Positions 1-8,213 of a stretch of DNA of 64,000 nt are shown piece by piece; positions within the stretch are counted from its first letter, which is position 1; each line of letters starts with the position of its first letter. Position numbers and translations under genes: made by a program. A model generated the notes under the pieces. It made no database searches. It saw nothing but the letters and a program-made list of their open reading frames with translations, and was not told where the DNA came from. This stretch comes from Arsenicicoccus sp. oral taxon 190 (GTDB lineage Bacteria; Actinomycetota; Actinomycetes; Actinomycetales; Dermatophilaceae): NCBI RefSeq assembly GCF_001189535.1, contig NZ_CP012070.1, positions 2,170,001-2,234,000 on the forward strand, written 5' to 3'.

Positions 1-427
1 CGAAGCCGAGCGGCGACAGGAACCGCCGACGCAGCGGCTTGCCGAGGTGCTCGGTCGTCACGCTCTGGATCGTGAAGCGCACGAGGATGTAGACGCCCAG
101 CGTCAGCAGCACGAGAGACATGACGGGGGCGGCGATCTCGGTGGACAGCCAGGACAGGACGGTGGCGCCGAGGAAGGCGCCGACCGCGCCGGGCAGGCCG
201 ATCCGTCCGACGACCTTCCACTCGATGTTGCCGAACTTCCAGTGGCTGACGCCGGACGCCAGCGTGGTGCCGATCTCCGCGAGGTGGACGGTGGCGGAGG
301 CCGAGGCGGGGTTGATGCCGGCGGCGAGCAGCAGGGTGGACGACGTGACGCCGTACGCCATGCCGAGGCTGCCGTCGATGAGCTGGGCGATCAGGCCGAC
401 GATCGCGAGGATGATGAGGGTGGGCAC
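1..427 (-). CDS. TauE/SafE family membrane permease (partial, C-terminus off window)
   Basis: The visible 142 residues start MPTLIILAIVGLIAQ and form a hydrophobic, glycine-rich helix pair with GSLGMAYGVTSS and the internal repeat-like segment AEIGTTLASGVSHWKFGN, typical of the TauE/SafE family of sulfite, sulfonate or organosulfur exporters. The start is GTG at 427, with AGGAG (435-439) seven bases upstream. The gene leaves the window at base 1, so its C-terminal half is unseen. It lies 45 bases downstream of a short leader ORF whose sequence looks like actinobacterial sulfur-responsive leader peptides, which supports a sulfur-compound substrate; the exact substrate cannot be read from sequence. 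Confidence 0.85.
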   Translation of the reverse strand, partial: MPTLIILAIVGLIAQLIDGSLGMAYGVTSSTLLLAAGINPASASATVHLAEIGTTLASGVSHWKFGNIEWKVVGRIGLPGAVGAFLGATVLSWLSTEIAAPVMSLVLLTLGVYILVRFTIQSVTTEHLGKPLRRRFLSPLGF

Positions 428-472
428 GGTGGAGCTCCTGGGGTCGAGCGGGTGGGGTGGGCGGGCGCGGGC

Positions 473-541
473 TCAGCGACAGAGCTGGCTGGCGACCCGC
501 TGCAGGTCCACGTGGCGGCGCTCGATGCGCATCAGGTGCAT
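473..541 (-). CDS. 22-aa leaderless leader peptide (probable sulfur/cysteine attenuator)
   Basis: A 22-codon ORF starts MHLMRIERRHVDLQR and ends VASQLCR, then TGA. From memory, short peptides with a RRHVDLxRxxSxLC pattern are annotated in Actinobacteria as putative leader peptides in front of sulfur-assimilation genes; the penultimate Cys codon (TGT) is the expected sensor. The ATG sits six bases after a good -10 box, so the mRNA should be leaderless. Between its stop and the Shine-Dalgarno of the permease lies a C-rich, G-poor stretch (about 441-472) with no strong hairpin, which would suit Rho-dependent rather than intrinsic attenuation; this mechanism is inference. Confidence 0.75.
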   Translation of the reverse strand: MHLMRIERRHVDLQRVASQLCR

Positions 542-544
542 GGC

Positions 545-576
545 CCGACCCTAGGGTCGGCACGTTATGCCGTCAA
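545..576 (-). promoter_or_regulatory. Promoter with palindrome over the -10 box
   Basis: Read on the minus strand, TTGACG (571-576) is separated by exactly 17 bases from TAGGGT (548-553), a near-ideal actinobacterial housekeeping promoter. The leader-peptide ATG begins six bases after the -10. A perfect 16-bp palindrome, CCGACCCTAGGGTCGG (545-560), covers the -10 and start point and could be a repressor operator. Which protein would bind is unknown. Confidence 0.7.
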
Positions 577-692
577 TAACCAAACCTTATGGATCTCACC
601 AGCTGGTCGTATGCCGCCCCACGCCCTCCCGGCCACCGTCCGCACCACCGACCCCGCCCCGCCCCGCCGGCAGGCCAGCGCCCGGGGGCGTC
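577..692. other. Short spacer with no recognised feature
   Basis: This spacer separates the sulfur leader promoter from the 3' end of the ABC permease gene. It is C-rich on the plus strand and no clear terminator hairpin, repeat or reading frame was recognised. Confidence 0.5.
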
Positions 693-2021
693 TCAGCGCG
701 TGTCGACCGCCTGCCGGACCAGCCCGTCGCTCGCCCGCACCGCGGCCAGCGCCACGACGAACGACCCGACGACCGAGGCGCCGAGCAGCCCGAACGCCCC
801 CGCGTTGAGGGTCGAGGCGGCGACCGGCACCAGCAGCAGCAGTCCCTGCAGCGTCGCGACGGTCACCCCGACGCCGAGGGGGAGGGTCACCTCGCGGCGG
901 CGGACGGCGCGCAGCTGGCCGAGGGTGGTGCCGGCCAGCGACTGGGCCCGCAGCGTCTCGCGCTGGTCGTAGACGGCCGTGGCGTGCACGACCCCGCTCG
1001 TGGTGGCGGCGACCAGCGCCAGGATGGTCAGGGCGACGGCGCAGCCGGTGACGAGGTCGGTGGCGAGGTGCGGGGTCTCCGGGCTGGGGTGCGCCTTCAT
1101 GGCTGCGGCCATCGCGCCACCCAGCGCCGCGACCAGCACGCCCAGGCTGAGGGCCCCCACGGAGCGCCAGGTGGTCTTGGGGTCGTCCTGGATGCGCCGG
1201 GCGGCGAGCAGGGTGGTGGGACGCCGCGCCAGCCGAGCGGCGATCCGCGCGGCGAGCTGGACGCACCACGGGCCCATCACGTTGACCGCGGCCACCACGG
1301 CCACGAGCATCAGGATCCCCACGGCCGGGCCGGCCTCGCCGATCTCCTTGAAGCCGAGCACCCACGCCACCCCCAGCCCGAGCCCGAGCACGAGACGCAG
1401 CACCGACTGGGCCCGCGGCGTGGTCCGGGCGGTCACCCCGAGCGGCGTCACGACGACCCGCAGCAGCGTGGAGGTGGCCGCTGCCACCGCCAGCGCGACG
1501 ATGCCGAGCACCACCCCCGCCACCGTGCCGAGGCCGAGCCACAGCGACCCGGCGCCGAGGGGGGCGCCCTCGAAGCGCAGCAGCCCCACCGGGACGAGCG
1601 CGAGGAGGTAGCCGACCACGCCGATCAGCGCCCCGACGGTGGCCTGGGTCGCGGCCTCGAGCAAGGTCAGGGCCGTGACCTGGCCGGAGGTCGCGCCGGC
1701 CAGGCGCAGCGCGGCGAGGCGTTGGTCGCGCCGGGCCAGGGCCAGCCGGGCGGCGACGCCTCCCAGGGTGAGGATGGGCACGACGAGCAGCGCGGTGGCC
1801 AGCAGCGCCAGGGCGACGTAGGTGCCGCCGGGGTCCTGCTGGTGGGCACCGGCGCGCTGCCCGCGCTCGACGAAGGCCTGCAGCCCACCGGCCGTGACCA
1901 GCAGCGACGCCGTGGCTACGGCGAACGCGACCACCGACAGCAGGCCGCTGAGGTGGTCGGTCTCGCGGCGTCCGGCGGCGAGCAGGCGGGCCAGGCGCCA
2001 TACGACCTCCGCGCCCCTCAT
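693..2021 (-). CDS. FtsX-like ABC transporter permease
   Basis: This 442-residue membrane protein starts MRGAEVVWRLARLL and has an N-terminal membrane helix (LSVVAFAVATASLLV), a soluble loop, then hydrophobic segments near residues 60-90, 110-180, 190-240 and toward the C-terminus, as in permeases of MacB/LolE/FtsX-type exporters. The chosen ATG at 2021 overlaps the stop of the upstream ATPase gene (ATGA, 2018-2021), so the two are translationally coupled and should form one complex. The substrate is unknown; family members extrude peptides, lipoproteins or antibiotics. Confidence 0.85.
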   Translation of the reverse strand: MRGAEVVWRLARLLAAGRRETDHLSGLLSVVAFAVATASLLVTAGGLQAFVERGQRAGAHQQDPGGTYVALALLATALLVVPILTLGGVAARLALARRDQRLAALRLAGATSGQVTALTLLEAATQATVGALIGVVGYLLALVPVGLLRFEGAPLGAGSLWLGLGTVAGVVLGIVALAVAAATSTLLRVVVTPLGVTARTTPRAQSVLRLVLGLGLGVAWVLGFKEIGEAGPAVGILMLVAVVAAVNVMGPWCVQLAARIAARLARRPTTLLAARRIQDDPKTTWRSVGALSLGVLVAALGGAMAAAMKAHPSPETPHLATDLVTGCAVALTILALVAATTSGVVHATAVYDQRETLRAQSLAGTTLGQLRAVRRREVTLPLGVGVTVATLQGLLLLVPVAASTLNAGAFGLLGASVVGSFVVALAAVRASDGLVRQAVDTR

Positions 2022-2794
2022 CGGGTCACCTCGGCGCCGTGCACCTCGGTGTCCCGGGCCTGGTCGCTCTCGACCCGGCCGTCGCGCAGCCGGACGACCC
2101 GCTGGCACCAGCCGGCGACGGCGGCGTCGTGGGTGACGACGACCAGCGCCGCCCCCTGCGCGGCGCACGCCCGGGTCAGCAGGTCCATGACCTCGTGACC
2201 GGTGTGCTGGTCGAGCGCGCCGGTGGGCTCGTCGGCGAAGACGACCCCCGGCGACCCGACGAGGGCTCGCGCGATCGCGACGCGCTGCGCCTGGCCGCCG
2301 GACAGCTCGCCCGGGCGGCGGCGCTCCAGACCCTGCAGGCCCAGCGGCCCGAACCACCCGGCGGCCCGTGACTCGGCCTCGCGCCGGGACGTGCCGGCGA
2401 GCATCAGCGGGAGCGCGACGTTCTCGACGGCGGGCAGCTCCGGCAGCAGCTGACCGGACTGGAAGACGAAGCCGAAGTCGCTGCGCCGCAGCCGACTCCG
2501 GGCTGCGTCCCCCAGCGAGGACAGGTCCCGGCCCTGCCAGGACACGGTGCCGGAGGTGGGGCGCACCACGCCCGCCAGCAGGTGCAGCAGGGTGGTCTTG
2601 CCGGAGCCGGACGGCCCCATGATGGCGACCGTGGACCCCGGCCACACGGCCAGGTCCACGCCGGCCAGCGCGGGCGGCACGTCCTGGCGGCCGGGGGAGT
2701 AGGACTTGACGAGGTGTTCGGCGACGAGCGAGGGCATCGGTCGGGCGCCCTGCGTGGCGACCGACCCGGGGTGCGGTGACGTGATCTTCTCCAT
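2018..2794 (-). CDS. ABC transporter ATP-binding protein (MacB/LolD type)
   Basis: This 258-residue ATPase has Walker A GPSGSGKTT, the signature LSGGQAQR, Walker B VVFADEPTGALD and the switch histidine in VVTHD. The order and length match the MacB/LolD group that partners FtsX-like permeases, here the next gene, whose start overlaps this stop by four bases. The start is uncertain: ATG 2794 (MEKITSPHPG) has no clear ribosome binding site and may be leaderless, and ATG 2737 (MPSLVAEHLVKSY) begins exactly at the conserved core. Confidence 0.88.
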   Translation of the reverse strand: MEKITSPHPGSVATQGARPMPSLVAEHLVKSYSPGRQDVPPALAGVDLAVWPGSTVAIMGPSGSGKTTLLHLLAGVVRPTSGTVSWQGRDLSSLGDAARSRLRRSDFGFVFQSGQLLPELPAVENVALPLMLAGTSRREAESRAAGWFGPLGLQGLERRRPGELSGGQAQRVAIARALVGSPGVVFADEPTGALDQHTGHEVMDLLTRACAAQGAALVVVTHDAAVAGWCQRVVRLRDGRVESDQARDTEVHGAEVTR

Positions 2795-2906
2795 GGCGTC
2801 GATGGTGCGCGGGCCGCGACGTCGCGCACATCCGACCACGGGAGCCGGTCGGGGTCATACCGGCGGCCTACGGGGCGCCCCCGGGATTCCCCTACCCTTG
2901 GGCCCC

Positions 2907-3674
2907 ATGGCTCGTCAGCGCACCCCCGAAGGCCCCCCTCCGCCCCCGGCGGTCCAGAAGATCCGGCTGCGCTACGCCAAGCGCGGTCGGCTGCGCTTCT
3001 CCTCCTCCCGCGACTTCCAGCGCGCCCTCGAGCGGGCGCTGCGCCGCGCCGGGGTGCCGATGGCCTACTCCGCGGGATTCCACCCGCACCCCAAGATCAG
3101 CTATGCCAACGCCGCGCCCACCGGGACCGCCTCCGAGGCGGAGTACTTCGAGATCGCGCTCACCGAGCGCCTCGACCCGGCCGAGGTCGCGCGCGCCCTG
3201 GACGAGGCGCTGCCCGACGGCATCGACGTGCTGGACGCGGCGGACGCGCTGCCCGGCTCGCTGGCCGACCGGCTGCAGGCCTCCGAGTGGCTCGTCGAGC
3301 TGCGCGCCCTCCCCGCCGACGAGGCAGCCCGGGTCGAGCGCACCGTGTCGGCCTTCCTCGCGGCCGGCTCGGTGGAGATCAGCCGTATGACGAAGAGCGG
3401 CAACCGCACCTTCGACGTCCGGTCGGCCGTGCTCGAGCTCGGCGTCGAGCCCGGTGTCGCGCGGGCCCGCGAGGCCGGCGTCACCACGAGCGAGGGGGCG
3501 GTGCTGCTGCGGGCGGTCGTGCGGCATACGACTCCCGCGGTGCGACCGGACGACGTGGTGGCCGCCCTGCGGGTCACGGGTGAGGGGCTGCCGGACGTGA
3601 CCCCCCTCATGACCAGGCTGGTGCAGGGGCCGCTGGAGGAGGAGACCCGCCGGATCGCCGACCCGCTGCGCTGA
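2907..3674 (+). CDS. TIGR03936 family radical-SAM-associated protein (DUF2344)
   Basis: This 255-residue protein begins MARQRTPEGPPPPP and then has the family core RLRYAKRGRLRFSSSRDFQRAL, YSAGFHPHPKISYANA and YFEIALTERL. It is the usual companion of a B12-binding radical SAM protein (TIGR03960) and normally sits directly before rne/rng and rplU, as here. The radical SAM partner is absent from its usual place immediately upstream, where an ABC exporter is found instead. A -10-like TACCCT (2893-2898) lies eight bases before the ATG, so the message may be leaderless. Its biochemical role is not established; tRNA or rRNA modification is often proposed. Confidence 0.85.
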   Translation: MARQRTPEGPPPPPAVQKIRLRYAKRGRLRFSSSRDFQRALERALRRAGVPMAYSAGFHPHPKISYANAAPTGTASEAEYFEIALTERLDPAEVARALDEALPDGIDVLDAADALPGSLADRLQASEWLVELRALPADEAARVERTVSAFLAAGSVEISRMTKSGNRTFDVRSAVLELGVEPGVARAREAGVTTSEGAVLLRAVVRHTTPAVRPDDVVAALRVTGEGLPDVTPLMTRLVQGPLEEETRRIADPLR

Positions 3675-4023
3675 CGCACGATGGCGCGGCGCCAGGGGGG
3701 CGCGGCCGCGCTGTGCGATACTGGCCGAGGTCACGGCGCGTCCACTCCGCGCCGCCGACCCGACGACATCGCAGCGACGACTCCGTGGCGAGCTGCAGCG
3801 AGGTGACCACCCGGTCGCCCGCCTCGCCCGGGACACCGGTCCTGTCGTGCAGTGCCGCCGGCACCGGACGAGTGACGCGCCTGGCGCGAGCCGACCGGTG
3901 TAGCAGACGACTTCCGTCGTCGGGGCACCCGCCTCGTCGACGACGACGACCGCACCACGCGGCGGCGAGGCGCTCCCGGCGCCACGGGTGGACGCGGCCC
4001 GTGGTCGAGAAGGGACCGCCGCG
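3675..4023 (+). promoter_or_regulatory. rne promoter and ~300-nt 5' leader
   Basis: The gap contains an extended -10 (TG-c-GATACT, 3714-3722) with no good -35. A start near 3729 would give a leader of about 295 nt before the rne start. The leader has GC-rich inverted segments, including GACGAC-ttcc-GTCGTC around 3914-3929. In enterobacteria RNase E controls its own level through a structured 5' UTR; whether this leader does the same is inference. No ORF was recognised here. Confidence 0.45.
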
Positions 4024-7000
4024 ATGGCACCCGACCAGGACACCTTCCCCGCCGACGAGCAGGCCGGCGGCAGCACCGACACCCCGGCAGCGTCCGAGGC
4101 GACGCCGGCCCCCGACGCGCCGGACACCTCGACCGCCCCGGCCAAGCGGGCCACCCGGGCGCGCAAGGCCACCACCACCAAGCGGGCCCCCCGCAAGGCG
4201 ACGGCCAAGGCCGCCACGCCCCCCGCCCAGCCGACCTCGGTCGACGCCGAGGCGGGCCAGGCCCACGACCTCGTCGGCACCCCCACGGCCGACCTCGACG
4301 CCGAGGACGCGCAGGCCGCGGCGGCTGCCGTGTCCGCCGTGGCCCCGCAGGCCGCCGACGCGGCGAGTGGCGACGCCACGACCACCGCGGCGAAGGCCCC
4401 CGCCAAGAAGGCCGCCAAGCGCACCCGTCGCGCCACCACCAAGGCGACCACCCCCGCCCCGGCCGGCAGCGAGGAGGCCGACGCGTCCGCTGCCGACGCC
4501 CCCGCTGCCGACGCCCCCGCTGCCGACGCCCCCGCCCCTGACGCTGCCGCCGACGCGGACCAGGCGCTGCGGGTCTCGGCCGCAGCCGCCGCGATCGACG
4601 CCGACGAGAGCGACGACGAGATCTCGGACATGGCGCTGGCCGTGCTCGACAGCGACCAGCTCAACGACCTCATCGCGACCATCCCCGCCACCCCCGCCGC
4701 CGACGAGGCGCCGCAGGCGGGCGGCTCGCCGTTCGGGCTCCTCTTCCAGGCCCCCGAGCCGACCGCCTCCCGGCGCCCGCGCCGCGCGACCTCCCCGAGC
4801 GTCGACCCCTCCAGCATCCGCCGCGACGACGAGCGTGACGAGGAAGACGACCTCGACGCCGACCTCGACAGCGACAGCGACACCGGCACCGGCTCGGGCG
4901 CCGACGACGCGGACCGCCCCGAGGCGGGCGAGGACGAGGGCCGCTCGTCCCGCCGTCGCCGCCGCGGGGGCAAGGGCCGCCGTCGCAGCGGCGACGACGC
5001 GGACCAGCAGACCGACGAGGCCACGTCCGAGGACGACGACACCGACGCGGACGCTGACTCCGATGCCGATCCGCAGGACCGGCAGGAGGAGGAGACCTCC
5101 GGCGGCTCGCGTCGCTCGCGTCGCCGCCGTGGCCGCAAGGGCGGCCGTGACCAGGGCGGCGACACGGACGCCGACGACTCCGACGACCGGGACGCCGACG
5201 AGGCCGACTCCGACGACAACGGCGCCCAGGACGACGCGGACGAGGGCAGCAGCTCCAGCCGGCGCCGTCGCCGGCGCCGCCGCTCGGGGTCCGGCGGTGG
5301 CGACGAGGACCCGCCCGGCACCGTGACCAAGGTCCGCGAGTCCCGCCGCGGCGAGGCCACCGGGATCAAGGGCTCGACCCGCCTCGAGGCCAAGAAGCAG
5401 CGCCGCCGCGAGGGCCGCGAGGCCGGCCGGCGTCGCACGATCATCACCGAGGCGGAATTCCTGGCGCGCCGCGAGAGCGTCGAGCGCACCATGGTCGTGC
5501 GCGACTCGGGTGACCGCACCCAGATCGCGGTGCTCGAGGATGGCGTCCTCGTCGAGCACTACGTCTCCCGCGAGCAGTCCGCCAGCTCGACCTCCATCGC
5601 CGGCAACATCTACCTCGGGCGCGTCCAGAACGTCCTGCCCTCGATGGAGGCGGCGTTCGTCGACATCGGCAAGGGCCGCAACGCCGTGCTCTACGCCGGT
5701 GAGGTCAACTGGGACGCCGCCGGCCTCGACAACGGCCAGGCCAAGCGCATCGAGAACGCCCTGAAGTCCGGCGACACCGTGCTCGTCCAGGCGACCAAGG
5801 ACCCGATCGGGCACAAGGGGGCGCGGCTGACGTCGCAGATCTCCCTCCCGGGTCGCTACCTCGTCTTCGTGCCGGGCAGCTCCATGACCGGCATCAGCCG
5901 CAAGCTGCCCGACACCGAGCGCTCGCGCCTGAAGAAGATCCTCAAGGACGTCATGCCCGCCGACGCCGGCGTCATCGTGCGCACCGCCGCGGAGGGCGCC
6001 AGCGAGGAGGAGCTGCGCGCCGACGTCGCCCGCCTCACCAAGACCTGGGACGAGATCCAGACCCGCGCCAAGGCCCGCAGCACCCACGCCCCCGCCCTGC
6101 TCCACGGGGAGCCGGACCTGACCGTCCGCGTGGTCCGCGACGTCTTCAACGAGGACTTCTCCCAGCTGGTCGTCCAGGGCGACGCCGTCTGGGACACGGT
6201 GTCGTCGTATGTCGAGTCCGTGGCCCCCGACCTCGCCTCCCGCCTCGAGCGGTGGACCGGCGAGAAGGACGTCTTCGCCGGTCACCGCATCGACGAGCAG
6301 CTGGCCAAGGCCATGGACCGCAAGGTGTGGCTGCCCTCCGGCGGCTCGCTGGTCATCGACCGGACCGAGGCGATGACGGTCGTCGACGTCAACACCGGCA
6401 AGTTCGTGGGCCAGGGCGGCAACCTCGAGGAGACCGTCACCAAGAACAACATCGAGGCGGCCGAGGAGATCGTGCGCCAGCTGCGGCTGCGCGACATCGG
6501 CGGCATCATCGTCGTCGACTTCATCGACATGGTCCTCGAGTCCAACCGCGACCTGGTCGTGCGCCGGCTCGTGGAGTGCCTCGGTCGGGACCGCACCAAG
6601 CACCAGGTCGCCGAGGTGACCTCCCTGGGCCTGGTCCAGATGACCCGCAAGCGGGTCGGGACCGGCCTGATCGAGTCGTTCTCCACCACCTGCGAGCACT
6701 GCAACGGCCGCGGCATCCTCATCAGCTCCACCCCGGTCGCCCCGGGCACCGAGTCCGGCGTCGACCACTCCCACGACAACGGCGGCCGTCGAGGTCGTCG
6801 CGGCAAGGGTGGCAACGGCGGCGGCAACGGCGGCGGCAACGGCAACGGTGGCGGCAACGGCTCCCAGGGCCGCGACGCCGACCACGCGGGCACCCAGAGC
6901 CAGCCCGCTGAGGAGTCCGGCCCCACCCCGGCCCAGATCGCTGCCGCCGCGCACGCCGCGGCCATGGCCGCCTCCAAGGCCGTGGTCGAGGACGAAGCGC

Positions 7001-7260
7001 CGGCCACCCCCGACGAGGTCGCCAAGGCCATCGACGAGGCCATGTCCTCGGTGCTCGGCCCGGAGGCAGCCGCCCCGCAGCAGGACGCCCCGCAGCAGGA
7101 CGCCCCGCAGCAGGACGCGTCGGAGAGCGACGACGAGCGGGCGGTCGTCATACCGGCCATCCCGCTGACCGAGGAGACCGCGCCGACCGAGCAGCCCAAG
7201 CGGCGCCGGCGGGGCCGGGTCGTGGCGCCCGCCGGGCCGCCCCGCCCGCACGACGAGTGA
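4024..7260 (+). CDS. rne: Ribonuclease E/G
   Basis: A 1078-residue endoribonuclease for mRNA decay and rRNA/tRNA processing. The first ~450 residues are low-complexity, with alternating Ala/Pro, acidic DD/DE tracts and Arg-rich blocks (SSRRRRRGG, SRRSRRRRGRKGG), which typically bind RNA and degradosome partners. The catalytic core follows: S1 domain near 525-560, the metal-binding DVNTGKFVGQGG near 787, VVDFIDM, and the zinc link CEHCNGRG near 889. The tail is Gly/Asn-rich, then Ala-rich, ending KRRRRGRVVAPAGPPRPHDE. The start ATG 4024 has GAAGGG eight to nine bases upstream; an in-frame GTG at 3988 is less likely. Two runs of 15-bp tandem repeats are in the disordered parts. Confidence 0.95.
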   Translation: MAPDQDTFPADEQAGGSTDTPAASEATPAPDAPDTSTAPAKRATRARKATTTKRAPRKATAKAATPPAQPTSVDAEAGQAHDLVGTPTADLDAEDAQAAAAAVSAVAPQAADAASGDATTTAAKAPAKKAAKRTRRATTKATTPAPAGSEEADASAADAPAADAPAADAPAPDAAADADQALRVSAAAAAIDADESDDEISDMALAVLDSDQLNDLIATIPATPAADEAPQAGGSPFGLLFQAPEPTASRRPRRATSPSVDPSSIRRDDERDEEDDLDADLDSDSDTGTGSGADDADRPEAGEDEGRSSRRRRRGGKGRRRSGDDADQQTDEATSEDDDTDADADSDADPQDRQEEETSGGSRRSRRRRGRKGGRDQGGDTDADDSDDRDADEADSDDNGAQDDADEGSSSSRRRRRRRRSGSGGGDEDPPGTVTKVRESRRGEATGIKGSTRLEAKKQRRREGREAGRRRTIITEAEFLARRESVERTMVVRDSGDRTQIAVLEDGVLVEHYVSREQSASSTSIAGNIYLGRVQNVLPSMEAAFVDIGKGRNAVLYAGEVNWDAAGLDNGQAKRIENALKSGDTVLVQATKDPIGHKGARLTSQISLPGRYLVFVPGSSMTGISRKLPDTERSRLKKILKDVMPADAGVIVRTAAEGASEEELRADVARLTKTWDEIQTRAKARSTHAPALLHGEPDLTVRVVRDVFNEDFSQLVVQGDAVWDTVSSYVESVAPDLASRLERWTGEKDVFAGHRIDEQLAKAMDRKVWLPSGGSLVIDRTEAMTVVDVNTGKFVGQGGNLEETVTKNNIEAAEEIVRQLRLRDIGGIIVVDFIDMVLESNRDLVVRRLVECLGRDRTKHQVAEVTSLGLVQMTRKRVGTGLIESFSTTCEHCNGRGILISSTPVAPGTESGVDHSHDNGGRRGRRGKGGNGGGNGGGNGNGGGNGSQGRDADHAGTQSQPAEESGPTPAQIAAAAHAAAMAASKAVVEDEAPATPDEVAKAIDEAMSSVLGPEAAAPQQDAPQQDAPQQDASESDDERAVVIPAIPLTEETAPTEQPKRRRRGRVVAPAGPPRPHDE
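4489..4533 (+). repeat. 15-bp tandem repeat x3 inside rne (AADAP)
   Basis: GCTGCCGACGCCCCC is repeated three times without change, encoding three AADAP pentapeptides in the disordered N-terminal arm of RNase E. Being a multiple of three it can expand or contract without frameshift. Confidence 0.9.
7072..7116 (+). repeat. 15-bp tandem repeat x3 inside rne (APQQD)
   Basis: GCCCCGCAGCAGGAC is repeated three times exactly, encoding APQQD pentapeptides in the C-terminal tail of RNase E. Confidence 0.9.
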
Positions 7261-7303
7261 CCTGACGGTCAGCCCGCACGGCCCGGTCGGATCCCTGGGG
7301 GAT

Positions 7304-7333
7304 TTGGCCGGGCCGCTGCTCGCGGGATACCCT
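7304..7333 (+). promoter_or_regulatory. rplU-rpmA promoter
   Basis: TTGGCC (7304-7309) is followed after 18 bases by TACCCT (7328-7333), or after 16 by GATACC. Transcription would start near 7340 and leave a leader of about 113 nt before rplU, long enough for ribosomal-protein autoregulation, although no known L21 leader structure was recognised. Confidence 0.55.
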
Positions 7334-7452
7334 GGTGAGTCGGTGCGTCCACCGTCCCCTGCGCTGCCTCGACGAGGTGTCCGGCGCGACCGGGGGCCGG
7401 TCCCCGAAGCGGCCACCGGTTCCACACCCTCATCAGAGAGCGAGTCTGCAAC

Positions 7453-7761
7453 GTGTACGCGATTGTTCGCGCAGGCGGGCGCCAGGAGAAGGTCTCCGTC
7501 GGCGACGTCCTCATCATCGACAAGGTGAACGACAAGCCCGGCGAGTCCATCGAGCTCCAGCCCCTGCTGCTCGTTGACGGCTCCACCGTCACCAGTGACG
7601 CGGCCAAGCTTGCCAAGGTCAAGGTCACGGCCGAGGTCGTCAAGGCGACCAAGGGCCCCAAGATCACGATCATGAAGTACAAGAACAAGACGGGCTACCG
7701 CAAGCGCCAGGGTCACCGTCAGCCGACCACCCAGATCAAGGTCACCGCGATCGAGGCCTGA
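7453..7761 (+). CDS. rplU: 50S ribosomal protein bL21
   Basis: The 102-residue product begins MYAIVRAGGRQEKVSVGD and ends with the rRNA-binding KNKTGYRKRQGHRQPTT segment characteristic of L21. The start codon is GTG (7453). It is in the standard rne-rplU-rpmA-obgE order and is followed 46 bases later by rpmA, with a shared terminator after rpmA. L21 binds 23S rRNA domain I next to L20. Confidence 0.97.
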   Translation: MYAIVRAGGRQEKVSVGDVLIIDKVNDKPGESIELQPLLLVDGSTVTSDAAKLAKVKVTAEVVKATKGPKITIMKYKNKTGYRKRQGHRQPTTQIKVTAIEA

Positions 7762-7807
7762 GCCTCATCGCCCCACAGCTAACGCAGACACGAAGGCAGG
7801 CTTAGTC

Positions 7808-8062
7808 ATGGCACACAAGAAGGGTGCTTCCAGCTCCAAGAACGGTCGCGACTCCAACGCGCAGCGCCTCGGCGTCAAGCGGTTCGGCGGCCAGCTCGTC
7901 AACGCCGGCGAGATCATCGTCCGCCAGCGCGGCACGCACTTCCACCCCGGCGCCAACGTCGGCCGCGGCAAGGACGACACGCTCTTCGCGCTGTCCGCCG
8001 GCGCCGTCGAGTTCGGGACCAAGCGCGGCCGCAAGGTCGTCAACATCGTCGCCGGAGAGTGA
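7808..8062 (+). CDS. rpmA: 50S ribosomal protein bL27
   Basis: This 84-residue protein starts MAHKKGASSSKNGRDS and contains the conserved GVKRFGGQ and RQRGTHFHPGANVG. L27 reaches the peptidyl-transferase centre with its N-terminal tail. The N-terminus starts directly at AHKK, so there is no cleavable leader as found in Firmicutes. It is co-transcribed with rplU and followed by a strong terminator. Confidence 0.97.
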   Translation: MAHKKGASSSKNGRDSNAQRLGVKRFGGQLVNAGEIIVRQRGTHFHPGANVGRGKDDTLFALSAGAVEFGTKRGRKVVNIVAGE

Positions 8063-8095
8063 CGACCGCGGGCCCTGGGCCCGCTCACCCACTGA

Positions 8096-8131
8096 CGCGA
8101 GGGTGCAGGCTCACGGGCCTGCACCCTCGCG
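8096..8131 (+). terminator. Rho-independent-type terminator after rpmA
   Basis: A perfect 15-bp stem (CGCGAGGGTGCAGGC, 8096-8110, with its complement 8117-8131) closes a six-base loop. It is followed by a weak T-containing tail (gtctgtcc). It separates the ribosomal genes from obgE. Confidence 0.85.
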
Positions 8132-8213
8132 GTCTGTCCACAGGCCACCAGGCCGTATGCCGATATCGTGGCCCCTGCCTCCCGCAGGCGCCCACCCGGA
8201 AGGACCCCTTCAC

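Noticed and set aside
2892..7716. Very long minus-strand ORFs opposite rne (875 and 1369 codons)
   Set aside because: They are shadows of the GC-rich rne gene with low-complexity Ser/Arg or Gly/Leu products; the plus-strand frame has clear RNase E motifs.
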